Shown here one piece after another: positions 6,188 through 12,170 of a stretch of DNA of 12,170 nt. The translations under genes were made by a program, and so were the position numbers. Below the pieces are notes generated by a model, which worked only from the letters and a program-made list of their open reading frames with translations, had not been told where the DNA came from and did no database searches. Where the stretch lies: positions 1 through 12,170 of the forward strand of contig CAZBBB010000097.1 of NCBI GenBank assembly GCA_964490005.1. The letters run 5' to 3'. Source of the stretch: CAZBBB01 sp964490005 (lineage in GTDB: Bacteria > Planctomycetota > B15-G4). Every line of letters starts with the position of its first letter. The stretch's first letter is position 1.

Positions 6188-8166
6188 GGACCGCCCTTGG
6201 CGCCCTCGTCGGGCACGGCGCCGGCGGCGGCCTCGCCGCCCTCGGTCGGGTCGCCGCCCGGCGCGTCGTCGACGGGCGCGGCCGCGCGCTCGGCCTTGAG
6301 ACGGTACTCGCCCAGCATGCGGCTCCAGCGCTCGAGATCGACGGGCACGCCGACCCGCCGCCCGAGGCGCACGAGCTGCTCGACGCGCCAGCCGACGCGC
6401 GCGAAGTGCTCGATGTGCTCGGAGGCCCAGGCGACGTACTTGTCGCCGATCTTGCGGATCTCGTGCTCGACCCATTCGGGCTTGGCGCGGTCGATGTCGA
6501 CGCGCTGCTCGAGGATCGCGCGCTCGCGGTCGGCCTGGTCCACGAGCGACATGTCGGGCGGCGTCCAGAGCGACTGCAGCGGGATGCGCAGGTCGATCGG
6601 CAGCTTGCTGAGCTCGCTGCGCGCGGCGGTGCTGTCGGTGCTGGCGGCCGCGATGTAGCCGAGCTGGCCGAGCTGCTGCTCGATGTGCGGGTCGAAGGGA
6701 CGGGCCGCCGAGTGGTCGTCGAGGCTGTCGCGCAGGTCGAGCGAGGCCTGCGCCAGCTCGCGCAGCAGTTTGGCGTAGCGCTCGCCCGTCTCGCGCCGGG
6801 CCGCGAACAGGTTGACCTGCTCGCCGGGGTCGGTCGCGCGGTCGTGCAGCCGCGGCCAGGAGGGGATCAGGTCGCGCAGGCCGAGCGGGTCGGCCAGCCG
6901 GTCGTAGATCGGCCAACCCTTCTCGTCGCGCACGATCTCGTCGGGGTCGCCCAGCCAGGGGGCCGGCGGCGTCACGGGCTGCAGGTGGCGGCGCGCGATC
7001 TCGAGCGCCTCCATGGCCGGCGGGCTGATGAACTTCAGGCCGTCCTTCACCAGGAAGAACGACTCGGTGTTCTGCGACATGCCCATGACGTAGGCGCGGC
7101 GGCGCGCGCGCCCGCGCAGCAGCCCCAGCAGGCTCTCGCCGGTCATGACCTCGGGCGCCGCGATGCCGAACAGCTCGAGCACGGTGGGCGCGATGTCGGT
7201 GAGGTCGATCGCCGCGTCGAGCCGCCGTCCGGCGCCCTCCGCGCCCGGGAGCTTCATGATGAGCGGGATCGCGATCTCGTCGTCGGTGAGCCCGATGCCG
7301 TGCCCCACGTGCAGGCCCTGCTCGAGGAAGGACTCGCCGTGGTCGCTGGTGATGATGACCAGCGCGTTCTCGAGGCGCCCCGTCTCGGCCAGCAGGTCGA
7401 GCACGCGCCCCACGCCCAGGTCGGCTTCGTGGACGCCGGCGTCGTAGTCGCGGGCCAGCGCGTCGAGGCTGGGGTACTCGTGCACGCGCATCGCGGCCTG
7501 CTGTTCGAAGTACACCAGGCGCTTGAGCAGGTGATCGCGGGGCCCCGCGCGCGTCGGCAGCGCGCGGAAGGTCTCGAGCAGTTCGGGATCGCCGTCCTGG
7601 AAGGGCGCGTGCACGTCGAAGGTGTGCAGGAACACGAAGCTGTCCTCGGTGCGCGTGCGGCGCATCCACTGCAGGGCCTCGGGCAGCAGGCGGCGGAACC
7701 CGTTGGGGCCGCCGGCCGTGTCGCGCGTGTCGCGGTAGATCTCGAAGCCCTGGCCGAACCCGAAGAACTTGCTGACGAAGCCGCCGTCGGTGAAGGCCGC
7801 CGTGCGGAAGCCCTCGCGCCGCAGCAACTCGGCCAGCGTCTCGACGCGCGTGCTGAGTTCGTTGCCCTTGCGCCACACGCCGTGCGCCATCGGGTCGAGG
7901 CCGGTGAGCATCGACATGTGCGAGGGCAGCGTCCAGGGCGAGGGCGCCAGCGCCTGGTCGAACACCACCGACGAGGCGGCCAGCGCGTCGATGCGCGGCG
8001 AGACCTGCGGGTCGTTGCCGTAGACGCCCAGCCGGTCGGGCCGCAGCGTGTCGATGCTGATGAGCACGACCGTCCGCGGCGGGCTGGCCCACGGGCGCCA
8101 GACCGCGAGCGCGGCGAGTCCCGCGAGGGCGAGCAGCAGCGGCAGCAGTCGTCGCAGGGCGGGCAT
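6184..8166 (-). CDS. Membrane-anchored sulfatase/alkaline-phosphatase superfamily enzyme with Thr nucleophile position
   Basis: A 660-residue protein (ATG at 8166) with an N-terminal signal anchor (about 4-22), placing the catalytic domain in the periplasm. The fold is clear: VVLISIDTLRPDRLGVYG (33-50) with metal-ligand Asp39, the nucleophile region PWTLPSHMSMLTG (77-89), an FDVHAPF motif (183-189), and SDHGES (274-279) with Asp275/His276 and a further HVGHG (286-290). At the sulfatase C/S-x-P-x-R signature it reads T-L-P-S-H. The residue converted to formylglycine is therefore Thr79 and the Arg is His, so it should not be an FGE-activated sulfatase. A phosphatase, phosphodiesterase or phospho-group transferase acting on surface lipids or glycans is an equally good guess. 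A helical, Pro/Ala/Gly-rich C-terminal region follows. A TTG at 8169 directly before the ATG is less likely. No strong Shine-Dalgarno sequence. Confidence 0.85.
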   Translation of the reverse strand: MPALRRLLPLLLALAGLAALAVWRPWASPPRTVVLISIDTLRPDRLGVYGNDPQVSPRIDALAASSVVFDQALAPSPWTLPSHMSMLTGLDPMAHGVWRKGNELSTRVETLAELLRREGFRTAAFTDGGFVSKFFGFGQGFEIYRDTRDTAGGPNGFRRLLPEALQWMRRTRTEDSFVFLHTFDVHAPFQDGDPELLETFRALPTRAGPRDHLLKRLVYFEQQAAMRVHEYPSLDALARDYDAGVHEADLGVGRVLDLLAETGRLENALVIITSDHGESFLEQGLHVGHGIGLTDDEIAIPLIMKLPGAEGAGRRLDAAIDLTDIAPTVLELFGIAAPEVMTGESLLGLLRGRARRRAYVMGMSQNTESFFLVKDGLKFISPPAMEALEIARRHLQPVTPPAPWLGDPDEIVRDEKGWPIYDRLADPLGLRDLIPSWPRLHDRATDPGEQVNLFAARRETGERYAKLLRELAQASLDLRDSLDDHSAARPFDPHIEQQLGQLGYIAAASTDSTAARSELSKLPIDLRIPLQSLWTPPDMSLVDQADRERAILEQRVDIDRAKPEWVEHEIRKIGDKYVAWASEHIEHFARVGWRVEQLVRLGRRVGVPVDLERWSRMLGEYRLKAERAAAPVDDAPGGDPTEGGEAAAGAVPDEGAKGGP

Positions 8167-8188
8167 CAACGCACCATCGTGGCCCGCT

Positions 8189-8218
8189 CGGACGGTGGCT
8201 GCAAGCCGGGCCCGTCCG
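8189..8218 (-). terminator. Two-part hairpin between the GT2 gene and the sulfatase-like gene
   Basis: An outer 7-base-pair stem (CGGACGG 8189-8195 with CCGTCCG 8212-8218) encloses an inner 4-base-pair stem (GGCT 8197-8200 with AGCC 8204-8207, loop GCA). It starts 3 bases after the GT2 stop at 8222 in the direction of transcription and fills most of the 55-base gap. There is no U-tract, so it could be a processing/stability element or partial terminator rather than an intrinsic terminator. Confidence 0.4.
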
Positions 8219-8221
8219 CGC

Positions 8222-9193
8222 TCAGATGCCGCGCCGCAGCCAACGGTCGAGCGGGGCGAACCACCAGCGATGGCTGAAGTTGGCGCCCAGGAACTGCGCC
8301 CAGTTCTCGCACAGCGCCAGGCGATCGGCCCAGTCGTGCCACAGCGCGCGCGTGGTCGCGTCGACGTCGGTGCGGCGCGCGACCAGCGCGTGATAGTGGC
8401 GGCGCGCGGCGCGCACGTTGCCGTCGATGGCCGTGCGCCGGGGCACCGCGACCAGCCCGACGAGCCGGCGCAGGTTGCCGTGGTCGCAGTAGATCCGCCG
8501 CGCCTCGGCGCCCACGCTGCGGTTGTGGCTGTGCTCGACCACGGCCGTCGGCACGAAGGCGATGCGGCCGCCGCCGCGGATGACGCGCGCCGACCAGCGC
8601 ACGTCCTCGCCGAAGGGCGCCATGTCGAGGCGCTGCCGCTCCCAGGCGCTGCGGCGCAGGCAGGCGATCACGTGGTCGTAGCGGATGAGCGCCAGCCGCT
8701 CGAGCGGGGCCAGGCGCTCCCAGTCGCGCGCGCCCAGTTCCTGCACGACGGGCTCCGTGCCGCCGGCCCAGGCGCCGATGCGCTCGGCCAGCACCGGGTG
8801 GCAGTCGGGGCGCGGCTGCTGGCGCCCGTAGGTCGCCGCGAGCGCGGGGTCGGCGACGAGCGGCGCGACGAGTTCGGCCGCGAGCGTCGTCGAGAGCGGC
8901 AGCGCGTCCTGCACGGAGAGGATCACGAACTCGCTGCGCGTGGCGGCGATGGCGCGGTTGCGCGTCTCGCCGTGGTTGAACTCGCTGGGCGCGATGGGCA
9001 TGGTCTTCACGCCCGCGGCGCGCAGCCGGTCGAGCGTGCCGTCGCGGCTGCCCGAGTCGGGGCAGACGATCTCGAGCGCACCCACGTCCTGCTGCGCGCG
9101 CCACATGTCGAGCACGCGCCCGAACAGCTCGCCGCCGTTGAGCGTGGGGATGACCAGCGCGACCCGGCCGGCGGCGGGGGCCGCGCCGCTCAT
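8222..9193 (-). CDS. Family 2 glycosyltransferase, rhamnosyltransferase-like
   Basis: A 323-residue soluble GT-A enzyme, likely adding one sugar to a surface glycan in the cytoplasm. Motifs in order: VALVIPTLNGG (11-21), EIVCPDSGSRDGT (41-53), the rhamnosyltransferase-type block SEFNHGETRNRAI (70-82), FVILSVQDALP (89-99) supplying the acidic metal-site region (Gln-Asp in place of Asp-x-Asp), MAPFGEDVRWSARV (191-204) with the catalytic-base-region Glu-Asp, and VVEHSHNRSV (218-227). The FNHG-TRN and HSH-N blocks are characteristic of RfbF/WcaA-like rhamnosyltransferases; the donor cannot be fixed from sequence. Its ATG (9193-9191) overlaps the TGA of the upstream flavoprotein gene as ATGA, so translation is probably coupled and the two products may act in sequence. 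The stop at 8222 is followed by a hairpin. Confidence 0.88.
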   Translation of the reverse strand: MSGAAPAAGRVALVIPTLNGGELFGRVLDMWRAQQDVGALEIVCPDSGSRDGTLDRLRAAGVKTMPIAPSEFNHGETRNRAIAATRSEFVILSVQDALPLSTTLAAELVAPLVADPALAATYGRQQPRPDCHPVLAERIGAWAGGTEPVVQELGARDWERLAPLERLALIRYDHVIACLRRSAWERQRLDMAPFGEDVRWSARVIRGGGRIAFVPTAVVEHSHNRSVGAEARRIYCDHGNLRRLVGLVAVPRRTAIDGNVRAARRHYHALVARRTDVDATTRALWHDWADRLALCENWAQFLGANFSHRWWFAPLDRWLRRGI

Positions 9194-10521
9194 GCGCCGC
9201 GCGCCAGCGCGGGGGACAGGCGCGCGTGCAGGTCGAAGGCCTGGCTGAGCACCTGATCGCTGTTGTGGTACTCGTAGCGACCGAAGCGGCCGATCGCGTG
9301 GAAGCCGGGCAGCGCGTCGAGATGCGCCAGCACGGTCGAGCGCTTCGACTCGAAGTCGCGGTCGTAGAGGATGTAGGCCAGCGGGTTGAGCGCGGCGTCG
9401 CTGACCGGTGCGCGCCCGCCGCGGATCAGGCCGGCCTCGCCGAGCGCCCGCGCGAGCGCCGCCTGGCCCGCCGGCGAGACGTCGGGCTCCTGCCCCGGCG
9501 CGTAGGTGACCTCGGCCAGGATCGAGCCGCGCCCCGCGGGCGCGTTGTGCGGGCTGTAGTTCGACAGGTAGGTGATGCGGTTGGCCGGCCCCTGCCAGGC
9601 GTGCGGCAGGTAGACCCAGCAGTAGGGCCGCACGTCCTCGGCGTCGATCGAGAACAGGTAGCTGGCGACGCCGCGCCAGCGCAGCGCGCGCGCCGCGCCG
9701 GCCACGTCGGCGGGCAGGTCCATCAGGTCGGGCAGCACGTGCAGCGGGATCGTCGAGACGACCTGGTCGCAGCGCTCGCCGTCGACGATCCAGCCGCCGT
9801 CGCGGCCCGGCGCGCGCTCGATGCGCCGCACGCGCCGGCCGGTCGTGATGCGGTCGGCGATCGGACGCGCGATGCGCGCGTGCATCGCGGCGAAACCGCC
9901 GCGGCGCGGATAGCGGAAGACCGACTGGTGCGCGTAGCCCTCGGTCGTCTCGCCCAGCGAGGCGCGCAGGATGTCGGCCAGCGGCGCCTCCGGCACGCGG
10001 CCCGAGATCCACTGCGTGCCCATCTCCGCCAGATCGGCCTTCCAGATCTTGCGGTTGTAGGGATCCATGAAGTGGCGCGCGACGCCCTCGCCCATGCGCC
10101 AGCGGATCCAGTCGTGGAAGTTGTCGGGCTCGGGCGTCGTGGGCCGCGCGAGCCAGGCGCGCACCACGCCCTCGGTGCACTGCAGGTTGTGCTCGAGCGG
10201 CAGTTCGCCGAGCGCGTTCTCGAAGGGGTAGCTCGCGAACAGCCCGCGCTCGTGGTAGATGCGCGCGTCGCGCTTCGTGACGACGCAGGGATCGTCGGCG
10301 AACAGCTCGTCCCAGAAGCGCGCGACGCGGGCGTCCTTGGTGTACATGATGTGGCCGCCGGCGAGGTCCCAGGTGAAGCCGTCGGTCGTGCGGCTGCGGC
10401 ACAGGCCGCCGATCTCGTCGGCGGCCTCGAAGACCTCGACGGCGTGGCCGTCGGCGGCGAGCAGCCGGCCGGCCATCAGGCCCGCGGGGCCTCCTCCGGC
10501 GACGATGACGCGAGCGCCCAC
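9190..10521 (-). CDS. FAD-dependent UDP-galactopyranose-mutase/amine-oxidase-like flavoprotein
   Basis: A 443-residue cytoplasmic flavoprotein of the class that includes UDP-galactopyranose mutase and protoporphyrinogen oxidase. The dinucleotide-binding fold is plain: VIVAGGGPAGLMAGRLL (5-21), VEVFEA with Glu31 (28-33), IGGLCRS (37-43). Next comes WDLAGGHIMYTKD (51-63), matching the GGH(V/I) block of mutase-like proteins, then YPFENALGELP (98-108), PYNRKIWKADLAEMGTQWIS (154-173) and YPRRGGFAAM (204-213). The C-terminal FAD contact appears as IGRFGRYEYHNSD (410-422). In glycan loci this family usually makes UDP-galactofuranose or a related sugar. Here that is inferred from homology and from coupling (ATGA overlap) to a glycosyltransferase; another isomerase or oxidase role is possible. 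The start is GTG at 10521-10519, with GGGGAAG (10537-10531) 9 bases upstream; the nearby ATG is out of frame. Confidence 0.8.
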   Translation of the reverse strand: MGARVIVAGGGPAGLMAGRLLAADGHAVEVFEAADEIGGLCRSRTTDGFTWDLAGGHIMYTKDARVARFWDELFADDPCVVTKRDARIYHERGLFASYPFENALGELPLEHNLQCTEGVVRAWLARPTTPEPDNFHDWIRWRMGEGVARHFMDPYNRKIWKADLAEMGTQWISGRVPEAPLADILRASLGETTEGYAHQSVFRYPRRGGFAAMHARIARPIADRITTGRRVRRIERAPGRDGGWIVDGERCDQVVSTIPLHVLPDLMDLPADVAGAARALRWRGVASYLFSIDAEDVRPYCWVYLPHAWQGPANRITYLSNYSPHNAPAGRGSILAEVTYAPGQEPDVSPAGQAALARALGEAGLIRGGRAPVSDAALNPLAYILYDRDFESKRSTVLAHLDALPGFHAIGRFGRYEYHNSDQVLSQAFDLHARLSPALARGA

Positions 10522-10548
10522 GCGGCCATTCTTCCCCGCGCCGCGCGG

Positions 10549-10554
10549 GTCTAC
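10549..10554 (-). promoter_or_regulatory. Putative -10-like element TAGACC for the minus-strand four-gene run
   Basis: On the minus strand GTAGACC overlaps the plus-strand TACAAT box. It is the third copy of the TAGACY word seen at divergent regions in the window. Transcription from it would give a leader of about 20 bases that includes the GGGGAAG Shine-Dalgarno sequence. The final C makes it a weaker match than the other two. Confidence 0.25.
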
Positions 10555-10557
10555 AAT
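10552..10557 (+). promoter_or_regulatory. Putative -10 box TACAAT for the DUF2911-like gene
   Basis: TACAAT matches TATAAT at five of six positions and is the only AT-rich hexamer in the 62-base divergent gap. It is 26 bases before the GTG at 10584, leaving a leader of about 20 bases that contains GAGGG at 10571-10575. The candidate -35 (TTCTTC, 10529-10534) is poor. Confidence 0.45.
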
Positions 10558-10583
10558 CCCGGCGCACGCCGAGGGCCCTCCTG

Positions 10584-11120
10584 GTGAAACTCACGCTGCC
10601 GCTGCTGATCGGCGCCGCCCTGGCGCTCGCGCCGCCCGCGGCCGAGCGGCCCGACGCGGTCGCGTCGCTCACGCTGCCCGAATCGTCGCTGCAACTGCGG
10701 GTGGCGTGGCGGCAGCTCCCGCCCGACCTGGCGGTCTTCAGCGAGGGCGAGGGGCTCTCGGCGGGCGACCTCAAGCGCCTGCAGGTCGCCTCGCTGCTCG
10801 CGCAGGGCGCGAGCCTGCAGAGCGACGCCTTTTTGCGCGTGGGCGACCGCGTGCTCGAGCCGGGGCGCTACGGGCTGTTCTTCACCGTGGGCGTCGGCGG
10901 CCGGATGAACTTCGCGCTGGTCGACGGCGCCGACGTCGTGCCGCTGTCCTCCGAGCCGCTCGAGTTCGGCTGGGCGAGCGAGCGCCTGCTGCTGCAACTG
11001 CAGTGGATCTCGCGCCACGAGGCGCGCCTGATCTGGCAGCTCGGCCGCAACGGCGGCTCGTTCCGCCTGGTGCTGGGCACGCGCGACGCCGAGCCGCCCT
11101 TCCTGCTCGACGAGCGCTGA
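10584..11120 (+). CDS. Secreted DUF2911-like protein
   Basis: Unknown function; 178 residues. It begins with a short signal-peptide-like segment (MKLTLPLLIGAALALAPPAA), so export to the periplasm is likely. The middle and C-terminal parts resemble DUF2911 (a small beta-rich periplasmic domain). LRVGDRVLEPGRYGLFFTVG (about 84-103) matches the family's 'G-x-x-LPAGTYxLF' block, and SRHEARLIWQLG (about 143-154) matches its late 'ATL-x-L-x-W' strand. The family's usual N-terminal RGRKIFG/WRTGAN motifs are not seen, so this is a divergent or partial match. The GTG start at 10584 is supported by GAGGG 8 bases upstream and by the TACAAT box. The gene ends 9 bases before the nucleotide-sugar dehydrogenase start and is probably co-transcribed with it, which hints at an envelope or glycan-related job, an inference from position alone. 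Confidence 0.7.
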   Translation: MKLTLPLLIGAALALAPPAAERPDAVASLTLPESSLQLRVAWRQLPPDLAVFSEGEGLSAGDLKRLQVASLLAQGASLQSDAFLRVGDRVLEPGRYGLFFTVGVGGRMNFALVDGADVVPLSSEPLEFGWASERLLLQLQWISRHEARLIWQLGRNGGSFRLVLGTRDAEPPFLLDER

Positions 11121-11129
11121 CGGGCGCGC

Positions 11130-12170
11130 GTGTCGGACACGGCCAGCCCGCCGCCCGGGCCGGGGGGCGCCCCCGCCCGCGACGCGTCCGGAGGGCTGCT
11201 CGCGCAGCGGCTGTCGGACATCGAGGCGCGGCGGCTCGTCGTCGCGGTGCTGGGGCTGGGCTACATCGGCCTGCCCGTCGCGCAGGCCTTCGTCGAGGCC
11301 GGCTTCCGGGTGCTGGGCTACGACGCCGACCGCGCGCGCGTCGAGCGGATCGCGGGCGGCGGCACGCCGCTGCGTCATCTCGGCCAGGACTTCGTGGCGC
11401 GGCTCGCGGCCACCGGGCGCTTTTCCGCGACGGACGACGCGGCGCGTCTGCGCGAGGCCGACGCCTTCCTGCTGTGCGTGCCGACCCCGCTCGGCGCCGA
11501 CGACCAGCCCGACCTCGACGAGGTGCGCGCGGCGGGGCGCGCGGTGGCCGGGGCGCTGCGCCCGGGCGCGCTCGTCGCGCTGGAGTCGACGACCTATCCG
11601 GGCACCACGCGCGAGGAGCTGTTGCCGCTGCTGGCCGCCTCGGGCCTGCGCTGCGGGCACGATCTGTTCGTGGCGCACGCGCCCGAGCGCGTCGATCCCG
11701 GGCGCGCGACGCCGGCCTCGGGGCGCATCCCGCGCGTGGTGGGCGGGCTCGACGCGGCGAGCGGCACGGCGCTGGCCGCGCTCTACGCGGCGGCCTTCGA
11801 GCGCGTGGTCGCGGTGCGCTCGGCCGAGGTCGCCGAGGCGGCCAAGCTGCTCGAGAACATCTATCGCGCGGTGAACATCGCGATGGTCAACGAGATGAAG
11901 ATGCTGCTCACGGCGCTCGACATCGACGTGCAGGAGGTGCTCGACGCCGCCGAGACCAAGCCCTTCGGCTTCACCGCCTTCCGTCCCGGGCCCGGCTGGG
12001 GCGGGCACTGCATCCCGATCGCTCCGTTCTATCTGGCGTGGCGGGCGCGGCAGGCCGGGCAGCCCGCGCGCTTCATCGAGCTGGCCGGGCAGGTCAACCG
12101 CGCCATGGCCCGCCGCGCCGTGGCGCGCGCGCGCGCCGCCCTCGCCGCGCGGCGTGCGGCGGGGGGCGGC
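11130..12170 (+). CDS. Nucleotide-sugar dehydrogenase, WbpA/TviB-like (C-terminus outside window)
   Basis: A cytoplasmic NAD-dependent four-electron dehydrogenase expected to oxidise a UDP-sugar (UDP-GlcNAc- or UDP-ManNAc-type) to the uronic acid for a surface glycan. From GTG at 11130 the frame runs 347 codons to the window end. After a poorly conserved Pro/Gly-rich extension (1-35) comes the Rossmann motif VLGLGYIGLPVAQAF (40-54), then CVPTPL, ESTTYPGTT, HAPERVDPG, the central helix AEAAKLLENIYRAVNIAMVNE carrying catalytic Lys239 and Asn243, and GPGWGGHCIPIAPFYLAWRA with catalytic Cys294. Family members carry Asp four residues after this Cys; here it is Ala298. The visible part covers the NAD-binding and central domains; most of the UDP-binding domain lies beyond the window. 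Upstream Shine-Dalgarno sequence is weak, consistent with coupling to the gene ending 9 bases before. Confidence 0.9.
   Translation, partial: MSDTASPPPGPGGAPARDASGGLLAQRLSDIEARRLVVAVLGLGYIGLPVAQAFVEAGFRVLGYDADRARVERIAGGGTPLRHLGQDFVARLAATGRFSATDDAARLREADAFLLCVPTPLGADDQPDLDEVRAAGRAVAGALRPGALVALESTTYPGTTREELLPLLAASGLRCGHDLFVAHAPERVDPGRATPASGRIPRVVGGLDAASGTALAALYAAAFERVVAVRSAEVAEAAKLLENIYRAVNIAMVNEMKMLLTALDIDVQEVLDAAETKPFGFTAFRPGPGWGGHCIPIAPFYLAWRARQAGQPARFIELAGQVNRAMARRAVARARAALAARRAAGGG

Noticed and set aside
6188..8092. N-terminal extension of the 4790 lipoprotein frame to a total of 1100 residues
   Set aside because: That part lies out of frame over the sulfatase-like gene, which carries the superfamily motifs. 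The translation is low-complexity, and the real start is at 6187 or 6175.
8167..8169. TTG start for the sulfatase-like gene one codon upstream
   Set aside because: It is immediately followed by an in-frame ATG, which is a stronger start; the difference is one residue.
5986..8277. Open 763-residue plus-strand frame across the sulfatase-like gene
   Set aside because: An antisense shadow; no recognisable domain and no ribosome binding site, while the minus strand has conserved catalytic motifs.
10551..12008. Open 485-residue frame on the minus strand opposite the DUF2911-like and dehydrogenase genes
   Set aside because: A high-GC shadow: Arg/Ala/Gln/Glu-rich without motifs, opposite a clear nucleotide-sugar dehydrogenase.
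1..12170. tRNA/rRNA genes, CRISPR repeats, transposase or phage genes, attachment sites
   Set aside because: None seen on either strand: the genes are closely packed, gaps are at most about 106 bases, and no spaced direct repeats or terminal inverted repeats were found.

Overview
The window is about 12.2 kb of very GC-rich DNA (roughly three quarters G+C by eye, with almost every third codon position G or C). It encodes ten protein genes, two of them cut by the window edges. Lipoprotein signals, a periplasmic-type secreted protein and several lipid/polysaccharide-type enzymes point to a Gram-negative bacterium. The mix of a TMTC-like membrane glycosyltransferase, a DUF5658-type protein and threonine-type sulfatase-like proteins would suit a Myxococcota/'deltaproteobacterial' or planctomycete-like lineage. 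That placement is an inference from gene content, with low confidence.

Layout. (1) 1-846, minus: a family 2 glycosyltransferase, C-terminus cut off at base 1. (2) 949-1566, plus: an uncharacterised lipoprotein. (3) 1509-3128, minus: a multi-spanning TMTC-like GT-C protein with TPR-like tail; its 3' end overlaps the lipoprotein gene by 58 bases. (4) 3219-3668, plus: a three-helix DUF5658-type membrane protein. (5) 3775-4788, plus: moaA, the first enzyme of molybdenum cofactor synthesis, with no other cofactor gene nearby. (6) 4790-10521, minus: a four-gene run transcribed right to left. It encodes a UDP-galactopyranose-mutase/amine-oxidase-like flavoprotein, a rhamnosyltransferase-like GT2, a membrane-anchored sulfatase/phosphatase-superfamily enzyme and a lipoprotein with a faint SGNH-like N-terminal half. 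Two of its three junctions overlap by 4 bases (ATGA, TTGA); the middle junction holds a hairpin. (7) 10584-12170, plus: a small secreted DUF2911-like protein followed 9 bases later by a nucleotide-sugar dehydrogenase cut off at the right edge.

Taken together this looks like part of a cell-surface glycan locus. There are nucleotide-sugar-making or sugar-isomerising enzymes (dehydrogenase, mutase-like flavoprotein), transferases (two GT2s and the GT-C protein) and putative decorating or trimming enzymes outside the inner membrane (sulfatase-like protein, SGNH-like lipoprotein). MoaA and the DUF5658 protein look like unrelated passengers. No RNA gene, CRISPR array, transposon, phage gene or long repeat was seen, and the longest gene-free stretch is only about 106 bases.

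The most interesting signals are: a TAGACY element repeated at all three divergent promoters, two copies placed so close to ATGs without ribosome binding sites that leaderless mRNAs are expected; the threonine in place of the formylglycine cysteine in the sulfatase-like enzyme; its translationally coupled degenerate SGNH-like lipoprotein; and an alanine at the usually aspartate position next to the catalytic cysteine of the nucleotide-sugar dehydrogenase.
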